Source: Candidatus Babelota bacterium (GTDB taxonomy: Bacteria > Babelota > Babeliae > Babelales > Babelaceae). From it: a stretch of 14,607 bases of DNA. Below, one piece after another: positions 1 to 6,914 of this stretch. Positions within the stretch are counted from its first letter, which is position 1; each line of letters starts with the position of its first letter. Below the pieces are notes generated by a model. The model saw nothing but the letters and a program-made list of their open reading frames with translations, ran no database searches and had not been told where the DNA came from. The stretch lies in the NCBI GenBank assembly GCA_003484685.1, contig DNBB01000016.1, forward strand, positions 2,310 to 16,916, given 5' to 3'. Made by a program: the position numbers and the translations under genes.

Positions 1-740
1 CCAAGGCATGCCGGTAGAAATTTCGCAAAAATTTTACGGACATACTCCCAAGTTTTTTGACTTGGACGAGCAAAGCGAAAACCCGCATACCGATATAAAG
101 AGGCTGCAAACGCCAAGACCAGAATACTATCCATAATCACAAAAGACGCTAACCAAAAAACCGAAAGCTTAGTCTTAATCAAGAAATAAAACTGAAAGCT
201 CAACATAATATTGGTTAACAACTGCGAAAAAACCAATACCGAAAAGAAATTCACTAGCTGTAGCGTGACGCCTAAGAGCGTTGATGCTGAGGTGAAAACA
301 ATAAAAAAGATTAAAATACGCAACAGCGATGCAGTTAGCACAAGCCGGTCAACGTCAAGGTCATGCGACCAGCCAGGAACAATCATGCTTATCACCGAAG
401 GAGACAACCATGCGATCACGACTGAAACAATAAGAAGAATCGCCTGTACCAAGATCAGCAACATCGTTACAACGCGTGAAACTTCATGCTCACCATCAGT
501 GCGATACACATGCGTCAATGTCGGCACCACAGCCCCAGCAAATGCACCCTCTGCAAAAATTTTTCGTAAAGAACTTGGCAAACGATATGCAGCAAAATAT
601 GCATCGGCAATTACCCCAACGCCCAAATAACGCGCGGTTAACATCTCTCGAACAAAGCCAATGCCTTTATTTACAATCGTCGAAAAACCTAACTGCACAG
701 TTTTTTTAATCACTGCGGCTCGAGATAAACGCTTACTCAC
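1..740 (-). CDS. murJ: Lipid II flippase MurJ (MviN family), N-terminal part, gene runs off the window
   Basis: The reverse strand reads open from a GTG at 740 to base 1, giving about 246 residues of a polytopic membrane protein. The N-terminus has the MurJ/MviN pattern: a basic start (SKRLSRAAVIKKT), then GFSTIVNKGIGFVREM, the ADAYFAAYRLPSSLRKIFAEGAF region typical of helices 1-2, and several later hydrophobic helices. In this family MurJ flips lipid II across the inner membrane for peptidoglycan assembly. The start at 740 is chosen because AGGTGA lies 5 nt upstream; a second in-frame GTG at 749 directly follows a stop and lacks a ribosome site. The start is 5 nt after the stop of the ABC ATPase gene, so the two are probably translationally coupled. 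About half of a typical MurJ of roughly 500 residues is present; the rest lies outside the window. Confidence 0.88.
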   Translation of the reverse strand, partial: MSKRLSRAAVIKKTVQLGFSTIVNKGIGFVREMLTARYLGVGVIADAYFAAYRLPSSLRKIFAEGAFAGAVVPTLTHVYRTDGEHEVSRVVTMLLILVQAILLIVSVVIAWLSPSVISMIVPGWSHDLDVDRLVLTASLLRILIFFIVFTSASTLLGVTLQLVNFFSVLVFSQLLTNIMLSFQFYFLIKTKLSVFWLASFVIMDSILVLAFAASLYRYAGFRFARPSQKTWEYVRKIFAKFLPACL

Positions 741-745
741 AATAA

Positions 746-1405
746 TCACCTATGTTTCAATAATCGCCTATTTTGTAAGCAAAACAAATGAGGAGCAACG
801 CCATGGACGCGAGGGTCATGTGAAACTAAACAAACCCCCAAGTTGTAATCAAAGCGCGCTTTATCTAACAATTGCATAAACTGCATCGTTGCTTGATCAT
901 CCAATGCAGAAGTTGGTTCATCCGCAAGCAGATAGCGCGGTGACATAAACAGCGCACGAGCCAGCGCAACACGTTGTTGCTCACCACCCGATAGCCCACT
1001 TACCATACGATTAAGAAGCGGTTTGATCCCAAGATAACTACCTAATCCCTCTGCGCGCTCGTATGCTTCATTGCGCGACATACCAGCAACAAAACCTTTA
1101 AGTGCAATATTTTCCCACACTAAAAATTCTGGAATTAACAAGGCATCTTGAAAAACTATGCCTAAAACATTACCCCAAAGATGCTCACGCTCACTATGCT
1201 TCAAGCTTCCCACAACGCGACCATCAATATCAACATGCCCCTCGTTCGGGTTATCAACTCCCATAATGAGATGCAAAAGTGTTGTTTTACCAGTGCCAGA
1301 AGCACCAATTATGCAACAAAAATCGCCCGGGGACAAAGAGAATGAAACCTCTTTGAATAAAGTTTCACTACCGTACGACTTTGATACATTAACAATTTTG
1401 ATCAT
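746..1405 (-). CDS. ABC transporter ATP-binding protein, LolD/FtsE type
   Basis: A 219-residue stand-alone nucleotide-binding domain. All ABC motifs are visible: Walker A GASGTGKTT at residues 34-42, Q-loop Gln86 (VFQD), signature LSGGEQQR at 138-145, Walker B LLADEP at 159-164 with Asp162/Glu163, and switch His196 (VSHD). The length and the DEPTSALD context resemble LolD (lipoprotein release), MacB and FtsE ATPases. No permease partner is in the window, so the exported substrate cannot be assigned. The start is the ATG at 1405, whose ATGA overlaps the stop of the upstream kinase gene by 4 nt; a TTG at 1417 is also in frame but less likely. It lies between the kinase gene and murJ in a tight run, which suggests an envelope role. 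Confidence 0.85.
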   Translation of the reverse strand: MIKIVNVSKSYGSETLFKEVSFSLSPGDFCCIIGASGTGKTTLLHLIMGVDNPNEGHVDIDGRVVGSLKHSEREHLWGNVLGIVFQDALLIPEFLVWENIALKGFVAGMSRNEAYERAEGLGSYLGIKPLLNRMVSGLSGGEQQRVALARALFMSPRYLLADEPTSALDDQATMQFMQLLDKARFDYNLGVCLVSHDPRVHGVAPHLFCLQNRRLLKHR

Positions 1406-2055
1406 GCGACACTGCAAACAAAATCTGCAACCTTCTGAGCTATACGCTCACCTTGAGGTCCAAATACATCAAAATCCTCGTCGTAAGTGATCTTCAAGAC
1501 TGGCACACTGCAAAGCTCTTTGCAGTTAGATCGATCGCACAAAAAACGCTCGTGTTGCTGGTGCAGCTGCTCCAAATACGCCATAGACATTGTAGATTCA
1601 GCGGCACGCGCACGCTGTTTAACACGACGATATGCAGTCCTTGGCGAAACCTGCAAATAGATAAACCCTTGGGGCGCAAGCATCTGCTGTTCAACGCAAC
1701 GATTAAAGATATCACGACAGAGTGCCCACTCAAGATTGTTTAAGAATCCTTGCTCGTAGCTATTTTTTGCAAAAATGTAATACCCAGAAAAAACTGACCG
1801 CTCCACAATAAGACGCCCCGTATCGCTCGCTTGCAACGAGGCAGCTTCTTGTAATCGGCACATCATCGTATAGGTCTCTAGGGTTAACCCCCAACGTGTG
1901 GGGCTTTCCATAAACCGGCCCAAGAGCGATGCCGCGCCCGCACCATCCCAGCGATCTACTGGTTCCCGATACACCTGCAGAGAAGGCTGCCAATGTGCCA
2001 ACAACGACAAAAAGGTTGACTTACCTGCGCCAATATTTCCTTCGAGAAAAAACAT
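1402..2055 (-). CDS. Deoxynucleoside kinase (dCK/dGK family)
   Basis: A 217-residue kinase of the deoxynucleoside kinase family, which phosphorylates deoxynucleosides to monophosphates with ATP (or another NTP) in the salvage pathway. Visible motifs: P-loop GNIGAGKST at residues 6-14, EPVDRW at 31-36 (the E-P-x-x-x-W substrate motif), the ERS motif at 85-87, and an arginine-rich LID (RRVKQRARAAE, 143-153) after the IYLQVSP strand. Base specificity (dA, dG, dC or T) cannot be read from this. The start ATG at 2055 has an AAGGGTG ribosome site that overlaps the alr stop region; the gap to alr is 10 nt. The 3' end overlaps the ABC ATPase start by 4 nt. A cytosolic salvage enzyme inside an envelope-gene run is notable and would suit an organism taking nucleosides from a host. 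Confidence 0.88.
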   Translation of the reverse strand: MFFLEGNIGAGKSTFLSLLAHWQPSLQVYREPVDRWDGAGAASLLGRFMESPTRWGLTLETYTMMCRLQEAASLQASDTGRLIVERSVFSGYYIFAKNSYEQGFLNNLEWALCRDIFNRCVEQQMLAPQGFIYLQVSPRTAYRRVKQRARAAESTMSMAYLEQLHQQHERFLCDRSNCKELCSVPVLKITYDEDFDVFGPQGERIAQKVADFVCSVA

Positions 2056-2065
2056 TCAAACACCC

Positions 2066-3226
2066 TTATACGATAATACGTGGCAACAAATCAGATAACC
2101 GTGTAAAAAGATCAAGTTCGCCCACACCGAGTAAACGTGCAAGACGCGATACCGACTGCTCGCCATTCCCGCCTAACAACAATACCTCATCACCAACCAA
2201 AACGTCAGGACACTCAGTACCATCAACCGCAAGGACATTCATGCTCACCAAGCCTGCAACGGGAGCCTTCCGGCCTCCAACCAAAACCCAGCCACCAGGA
2301 TAAAATTCACGTGCATATCCGTCCGCATACCCAACAGGAAGTAGTAAAAGCTTTGTCCTGCGTTGTGCAACAAAACGTCCCTGGTACCCAACGGCACTAC
2401 CAGCAGGTAAATCCTTAACTTGCATAACCCGTGTCTTCCAGTGCAAAACAGGTTGCAAGAAGGCACCCTGATGCTGCATCGTAACGTCGTGTTGCTGCTC
2501 ACAGGACTTCCAGATTCCTGTCCAAGCCGTCCCAATACGAGCAAAATTCTCAGATGCTGAATCCATATGAATAAACCCACCCGAAGCCGCTGCATGACGT
2601 AAAGGAAAGGAAATACCTTTGCTCAAAAACGTCCTAATACATTCTCCATAGACCGCTCGCTGCACAAACATTGTTGTATGGTCAGCAGTCCCTGACTGAG
2701 CATAATGTGTCATACAACCACGTAAAGAAAGAAGATCTTTATTGGCCTCCAGCAGCTCAACAAGTTCACCAAGCTGTTCCGGCAAAAAACCTAAACGCCC
2801 TAAACCCGTGTCTATTTTAATATGGACAAGCGCCTTTTTCCCTATATGGCGGGCGGATTCAACAACCGCCTTAAGGAAATCAAATGAATAGACGACCAGT
2901 TCTATGTTAGATGCTATAGCCTCACTGAGCAATGTCCGCTCTACCGGAATTAATGCCACAATCTGTTGCGCAGGATTAAGCGAGCGCAAATAGAATGCTT
3001 CTTGCAAAGTACTGACAAACAAATGCGAAATGCACGAATGACAAGAAGCAAATCGTGCAACTTGCGCCAGTCCATGCCCATATGCATTCGCCTTAACTAC
3101 GAGACCCAGCGTTTCAGCTGGGCCCCTCATTTTATACAGCTCTTGAACATTATGATCAAACGATCCTTGATGCAATTCAATCCAAGAATAATAATCGCTG
3201 CTATTTGAGCTCATTTTCAAATTCAT
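2066..3226 (-). CDS. alr: Alanine racemase (PLP-dependent)
   Basis: A 386-residue fold-type III PLP enzyme that interconverts L- and D-alanine, supplying D-Ala for peptidoglycan stem peptides in the cytosol. Visible features: the PLP lysine K45 in VVKANAYGHG, KIDTGLGRLGF at 137-147, HAAASGG at 211-217, the ARIGTAWTGI segment that binds the PLP phosphate near 229-238, and the second catalytic base Tyr281 in the VGYQGRF segment, followed by LPVGYADGYAR. Length is as expected for the family. The ATG at 3226 overlaps the upstream Hsp20-like gene by 26 nt; an ATG at 3214 (residue 5) is an alternative and neither has a strong ribosome site, consistent with translation coupled to the upstream gene. 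It lies in the same run as murJ, both serving wall synthesis. Confidence 0.95.
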   Translation of the reverse strand: MNLKMSSNSSDYYSWIELHQGSFDHNVQELYKMRGPAETLGLVVKANAYGHGLAQVARFASCHSCISHLFVSTLQEAFYLRSLNPAQQIVALIPVERTLLSEAIASNIELVVYSFDFLKAVVESARHIGKKALVHIKIDTGLGRLGFLPEQLGELVELLEANKDLLSLRGCMTHYAQSGTADHTTMFVQRAVYGECIRTFLSKGISFPLRHAAASGGFIHMDSASENFARIGTAWTGIWKSCEQQHDVTMQHQGAFLQPVLHWKTRVMQVKDLPAGSAVGYQGRFVAQRRTKLLLLPVGYADGYAREFYPGGWVLVGGRKAPVAGLVSMNVLAVDGTECPDVLVGDEVLLLGGNGEQSVSRLARLLGVGELDLFTRLSDLLPRIIV

Positions 3227-3884
3227 GATCGGTATCAGTCTGACTTTCTTTATAACTCAGGACTTGTGGACAGCTCTTCTCCACCCGAGAACCTGGTTTG
3301 TTTTTCTTGATTTCAATCTTCTTTTGCAAATATTTGAGTATTTGCACCGTGAGAACACCATTTTCTAATTCAATCACCGGGTCAACAGATAAATTAATTT
3401 GGGCAGGCAACGAAACCATACTTGACGACTTAAATGCTTGCTTTGTGTAGACTTCAGTCCCTTCTTTTTTAGGACCGCGAGAGCGAAACTCGTTCATCCC
3501 AAAAACAGCCCGTTGTGCATCTACCTCAAGGCGACCTGCTAGTTCTTTATTCTGCATAGTTACGACCAAACGGCCAGAACGAAGCTCAGCCGAAACATCC
3601 TCAGCAGCAAACAATTTTCCAAATTCTAGATACAGATACAAATACTGCTCATCCTCTTTGACGCTTATACCCGCCTGAAAAGTCGATTTCGTCAGCTCGC
3701 CCGTTGTTTCCACCTTTCGATCAGAAAAACCTTCCGCAAAAAGCATATTCATTTGAGCAGTAAACTGCTTGGCTGCACGATCAATCTTTTCAAATTCTCG
3801 ATCCACCAAGGAAAAATCAAAACAAGCCGATGCGCACGCCCCATATAAAAAAGAACAACCAACAAGCAAGATCTGCTTTTTCAT
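3201..3884 (-). CDS. Exported Hsp20/alpha-crystallin-fold protein
   Basis: A 227-residue protein. Residues 1-20 look like a signal sequence (MKKQILLVGCSF, then LYGACASAC), with a possible signal peptidase I site ASA|C or an atypical lipobox ending at Cys21. Residues about 68-192 match the small heat-shock protein fold: TFQAGISVKEDEQYLYLYLE, the RSGRLVVTM strand, the LPAQINLS region, then IELENGVLTVQIL, the hallmark NGVLTV strand. The tail (193-227) is charged. Small Hsp20 proteins are ATP-independent holdases, usually cytosolic; an exported one would protect envelope or secreted proteins, which is inference. The ATG at 3884 is fixed by a strong GGAGG 5 nt upstream. It follows the M3 peptidase by 70 nt and overlaps alr. 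The ribosome site sits in a small hairpin, described separately. Confidence 0.72.
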   Translation of the reverse strand: MKKQILLVGCSFLYGACASACFDFSLVDREFEKIDRAAKQFTAQMNMLFAEGFSDRKVETTGELTKSTFQAGISVKEDEQYLYLYLEFGKLFAAEDVSAELRSGRLVVTMQNKELAGRLEVDAQRAVFGMNEFRSRGPKKEGTEVYTKQAFKSSSMVSLPAQINLSVDPVIELENGVLTVQILKYLQKKIEIKKNKPGSRVEKSCPQVLSYKESQTDTDHEFENELK

Positions 3885-3902
3885 AAAAACCTCCGGTTTT
3901 TT
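3885..3902 (-). promoter_or_regulatory. Hairpin covering the ribosome site of the Hsp20-like gene
   Basis: In the mRNA direction the last bases before the ATG read AAAAACC-GGA-GGTTTTT: a 7-bp stem with a 3-nt loop that contains the GGAGG ribosome site and ends directly at the start codon. Pairing would reduce ribosome access. Many Hsp20 genes in other bacteria carry 5' RNA thermometers (ROSE, fourU). This hairpin is shorter and does not match either class exactly, so a thermosensor role is speculative. Confidence 0.35.
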
Positions 3903-3954
3903 GAAGGAACAATATTGACCATAAGTATATCGCCACTGAGTAGAAAAATCACTC

Positions 3955-6039
3955 TCAATCAAGTAATCCCAATTCTTTAAAAAAAAGCGAAAGCTCTGGG
4001 CGAGTTCCACAAAAATCTTCGAGCATATCAAACGGGTCTCTAGAGCCTCCACGCGATAAAAGGGCATCTATCAAACGTGCACCTGTTGCAGAATCAAATA
4101 ATCCCATCTTTTTGACATACGAAAACAAGATAACCGCATAAACCTTCGACCACAAATAGCTGTAATACCGTGAACCATAGCCACTTATATGGTTAAACGA
4201 TGCAATAAAATGACCTCGGCTGTCAAACAAAACGTACGGTTGATATTCGTCCCACACCACTTTGTGAAGTTGATCAATGTCAAAGTCCGTACCCCCACTA
4301 AAAAGGCGCAAGGCTATTTGTGCTAATGCAGACTGACGCTGAATAAAACTTCCCATTCCAAAAGAACGCAATACACAAAGTCCGCGTATGGTATCCTCAG
4401 GCAACGGCTCGCCCGTGAGAACGTGGCAACTAAGTTGACGCAGTACTGCTGGTTCATGAAGCCACTCCTCAAACATCTGCGAAGGCACTTCAACAAAATC
4501 ACGCGGAACGTTTGTACCCGAAAATGACGCCGCTTTGGTTGCGCCCAAAATCGAGTGCATCGCATGACCAAATTCATGAAAAAAGGTTTTGACCTCATTA
4601 AAAGAAAGCAGCGCAGGCTGACCATCGGCTCCCGCTTTAGGAAAATTAGCAATAATCGCTACAACCGCAGGGATAATACCACCATCCTTATCAATTAACG
4701 CAGGTAATAAGCCAATTTGGCACGCATGAGTATATTTAAAATCACGAGGATAAAGGTCAAGAAAGAGGTGCCCTAAAAGCTCACCGGATCGGTATACTCC
4801 AATATACCGAACACTTTCGTCCCACACACCATCGACCGCCTCTTGCCGAAATTCCAATCCCAAAAATTGCTCATACAAAGAGAGCATCTCATCAACCGTC
4901 CGCTGTACCGGAAAATAATTTTTAATCACTTGCTGGTCAAGCAAAAGCACTCTTTTTTTATATGCTTCCGTAAGATATGCAAAATCCCATGACGCGCATT
5001 TGTTATCAGTTAGTTTTACCCCATCGGGCAACTGCTCAACCCAAGTTGCAAATTCTTTTGCTGCAGCAGGCTCTCCGCAAACACCTAACTCTTTCAAGAA
5101 ACTTTGAACCGTCTCAGGGTTTTTTGCCATTTGATCGTCTGTTTCAAAATGAGCATACGAAGAAAAGCCGAGTTCTTTTGCTAACTGGTCGCGCAAGGTA
5201 ATAATCTGTGAAAGAAGCTCATAATTTTGAGGATATGCACGATTACTGTACAATTCCCAACAGGCTTCGCGCGTTTTTGCCACCGAACAATACTCACTTA
5301 TCCGGCTAAAAGTAGGCATATCGAGGCGCACCACAAGAAGATCTTCGTCATTACGTGGGAGTTGCTGAATAAAGGAGTTTTCGAGCCCAACAAGGTCATC
5401 TTCTTGGCACAAAAACGTCTTAACGTCTTTATTTATATTCAATTCAAAATCAAGCAGCAGTTTTTGCAGCTCTTTTTTTAACTCATTAACACGGAGCAAA
5501 TCATCATTTGGCAGGCTAAGCCCCTCACGCTCGAACTCTTTAAGCATGTCCTGCAAAAGCCGTTGTTCCTCAGCATCCAAATTATCTTGGCCTGCACGCT
5601 GCTCTGCATAGGCCCGCACCATAAGGTACAGAGGCTTATTCCCCCCTATTACATCCACTAACGCAGAGGTAATACGCAAAACACCATCCTGGGCAGCCGC
5701 TCGAATTGCCTCGCTAGAATATACCATCGTGACAAAATACAACCGAGAGGCTACATATTTTACTGAGGTTGTAACCTGATCAATGGCATCAATAAGATTA
5801 AAATAGGTCTGCTCCGCAACCGGACGCCTAACAATTAAATCCACTTCTTCTTCTAAGAGGCAAATTGCGTCCTCTGCCATACGCTCAACATCGCGTACCG
5901 AAGTCGGAAAGATCGACGTAACCGTCTGATGTGAATGTCGTTCAAAAAATTTTTTATCCATATGATGAGCAATTTCGTTAGTACAAGAATTCAACATTAA
6001 AATCGCCATCAGCGTAGCAAAAATAGGATATAAACGCAC
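3955..6039 (-). CDS. M3 family metallopeptidase (oligopeptidase A/Dcp-like), putative exported lipoprotein
   Basis: A 694-residue zinc oligopeptidase of family M3. The zinc site is complete: HEFGH at residues 488-492 with the third ligand Glu517 in DFVEVPSQMFEEW, and the C-terminal substrate region HISGYGSRYYSYLW (about 617-630) with the Gly-Tyr and Tyr pair used by this family. M3 enzymes cleave short peptides. The start is taken as the GTG at 6039, preceded by GGAGAG at 5-nt spacing; a TTG at 6096 would only add an unsupported extension. From that GTG the protein begins MRLYPIFATLMAILMLNSC, a plausible lipoprotein signal with Cys19, although Asn at -2 is outside the standard lipobox. Bacterial M3 peptidases are commonly cytosolic, so export would be unusual. 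It is the first gene of the minus-strand run leading to Hsp20-like, alr and murJ. Confidence 0.87.
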   Translation of the reverse strand: MRLYPIFATLMAILMLNSCTNEIAHHMDKKFFERHSHQTVTSIFPTSVRDVERMAEDAICLLEEEVDLIVRRPVAEQTYFNLIDAIDQVTTSVKYVASRLYFVTMVYSSEAIRAAAQDGVLRITSALVDVIGGNKPLYLMVRAYAEQRAGQDNLDAEEQRLLQDMLKEFEREGLSLPNDDLLRVNELKKELQKLLLDFELNINKDVKTFLCQEDDLVGLENSFIQQLPRNDEDLLVVRLDMPTFSRISEYCSVAKTREACWELYSNRAYPQNYELLSQIITLRDQLAKELGFSSYAHFETDDQMAKNPETVQSFLKELGVCGEPAAAKEFATWVEQLPDGVKLTDNKCASWDFAYLTEAYKKRVLLLDQQVIKNYFPVQRTVDEMLSLYEQFLGLEFRQEAVDGVWDESVRYIGVYRSGELLGHLFLDLYPRDFKYTHACQIGLLPALIDKDGGIIPAVVAIIANFPKAGADGQPALLSFNEVKTFFHEFGHAMHSILGATKAASFSGTNVPRDFVEVPSQMFEEWLHEPAVLRQLSCHVLTGEPLPEDTIRGLCVLRSFGMGSFIQRQSALAQIALRLFSGGTDFDIDQLHKVVWDEYQPYVLFDSRGHFIASFNHISGYGSRYYSYLWSKVYAVILFSYVKKMGLFDSATGARLIDALLSRGGSRDPFDMLEDFCGTRPELSLFFKELGLLD

Positions 6040-6055
6040 CAACTCTCTCCAAATA

Positions 6056-6083
6056 TTGACAAATAAAAAATGATTTTTATAGG
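6056..6083 (+). promoter_or_regulatory. Promoter candidate for the cysteine-rich secreted protein gene
   Basis: A perfect -35 TTGACA (6056-6061), a 16-nt spacer and TATAGG (6078-6083, 4 of 6 matches to TATAAT). Transcription would start near 6090, about 36 nt before the ATG at 6126. The 86-nt gap is shared with the divergent M3 peptidase gene. A minus-strand candidate (TTGAGT with a distant TATAAA) is poorly spaced and not called. Confidence 0.5.
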
Positions 6084-6125
6084 ATATAGCTAGCAATAAT
6101 ACTCAATAACGGTGTGGAGGATATC

Positions 6126-6590
6126 ATGAATGAATTTATCTATCAAAAGCAGGAAGAGGTAATCGTTGCGCGCGCAATTCCGCTCTTGTTTCTTTTTTTT
6201 CTACTTATGCGCAGCTTCGGGCTCCATGCAGAGATGTTCCAAACTGGAGCATTTAAAACACGACAAGGAATTCCACAGATTCCCTATTACCCACGCATAT
6301 GTTCAGCACCTACAAAACCAGCAACATTAGATGAAAGCAATACCTTTAACGAAGTTGTCGTTTGGCTGGCCCAAGACGCCAATGGCTCGCCAATCATCTG
6401 TACGCGACAGGCCGAAGACATAATGTACGGACAAGAACCGGATGAATATTGCAGCCCAGCTAAACCACTCTCGCCAGAAAAAATACCGGCTCATATTCCT
6501 CAAGGTAGTTGCTGCTGGGAATCAGATGAATACCTGTTATGCATACAACCCGATAACAAAGTTTTGGTTTTCAAAAAAAGCTCGACATAA
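6126..6590 (+). CDS. Hypothetical secreted cysteine-rich protein
   Basis: A 154-residue protein I do not recognise. The ATG at 6126 has a strong GGAGG with 5-nt spacing; an upstream in-frame GTG at 6114 lies within the ribosome site region and is rejected. A hydrophobic segment (AIPLLFLFFLLMRSFG, about 17-32) after a 15-residue polar N-terminus ends at LHA|E, a plausible signal peptidase I site near residue 35. The mature part of about 119 residues is proline-rich and has six cysteines (59, 92, 109, 129, 130, 139), an even number that would allow three disulfides outside the cytosol. No catalytic motif is visible. It is a single-gene unit, with a promoter candidate upstream and a palindromic hairpin 11 nt after the stop. 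Confidence 0.72.
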   Translation: MNEFIYQKQEEVIVARAIPLLFLFFLLMRSFGLHAEMFQTGAFKTRQGIPQIPYYPRICSAPTKPATLDESNTFNEVVVWLAQDANGSPIICTRQAEDIMYGQEPDEYCSPAKPLSPEKIPAHIPQGSCCWESDEYLLCIQPDNKVLVFKKSST

Positions 6591-6601
6591 CTATAAACGT
6601 G

Positions 6602-6626
6602 GCGCCCAAAAAACTTTTTTGGGCGC
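6602..6626. terminator. Perfect 25-nt palindrome, terminator-like
   Basis: GCGCCCAAAAAA, one C, then TTTTTTGGGCGC: 12-nt arms with a single central base, 11 nt after the stop of the cysteine-rich protein gene. It would form a strong hairpin in either strand's RNA. It differs from a textbook intrinsic terminator because the T-run is inside the 3' arm and is followed by GGGCGC rather than by more T. It most likely ends or stabilises the upstream transcript. Confidence 0.55.
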
Positions 6627-6842
6627 ACACCAACCAATCAGATCCACTCAGCTAAAGTATCGACTAATGAAAAATCCATGTTCTCATATCCTTCAAGCCA
6701 ATCACATCTTAAACCAATCAAGAATCAACAACATGCTCAGGTGCGTGGCCACAACAACGTGAGCATATTTTCCAGCAAACACCTTTATCTGTTTTTTTAA
6801 TTTTCAGACAAGCTATTATCCGCCTGCATAAAACAAAGTTTT
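6627..6842. other. Intergenic region without a convincing gene
   Basis: Together with the flanking palindrome and promoter this fills the 324-nt gap between the two plus-strand genes. It holds an imperfect hairpin at 6733-6766 (ATGCTCA / TGAGCAT, 20-nt spacer) and, on the minus strand, a 43-codon cysteine-rich reading frame (6718-6849, TTG start, no ribosome site) that I do not call as a gene. Nothing else is recognisable. Confidence 0.5.
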
Positions 6843-6870
6843 TTGACAAAAAAACAAAAAATGGTACATT
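6843..6870 (+). promoter_or_regulatory. Promoter candidate for the CxxC membrane protein gene
   Basis: A perfect TTGACA at 6843-6848, a 16-nt spacer and TACATT at 6865-6870 preceded by TGG, which gives an extended -10 (TGn). Predicted transcription start is near 6877, about 38 nt before the ATG at 6915. Confidence 0.55.
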
Positions 6871-6914
6871 CAGGTTATAAAAAAACCAAAATCTAACAGA
6901 AGGCAGTGATTTTT

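Noticed and set aside
211..879. Several plus-strand reading frames at the left edge
   Set aside because: They lie opposite a continuous murJ and ABC ATPase coding sequence on the minus strand and have no ribosome sites or recognisable motifs.
3885..4067. Longer Hsp20-like product starting at 4067
   Set aside because: It would overlap the M3 peptidase 3' end by over 100 nt and bury the signal peptide; the ATG at 3884 has a strong GGAGG.
6040..6096. TTG start at 6096 for the M3 peptidase
   Set aside because: The GTG at 6039 has a well-spaced GGAGAG and gives a proper leader; the TTG has no ribosome site and would place 19 polar and mixed residues in front of the signal.
6442..6762. Plus-strand frame overlapping the end of the cysteine-rich protein gene
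   Set aside because: It has no ribosome site, crosses the palindrome at 6602-6626, and shows no protein-like pattern.
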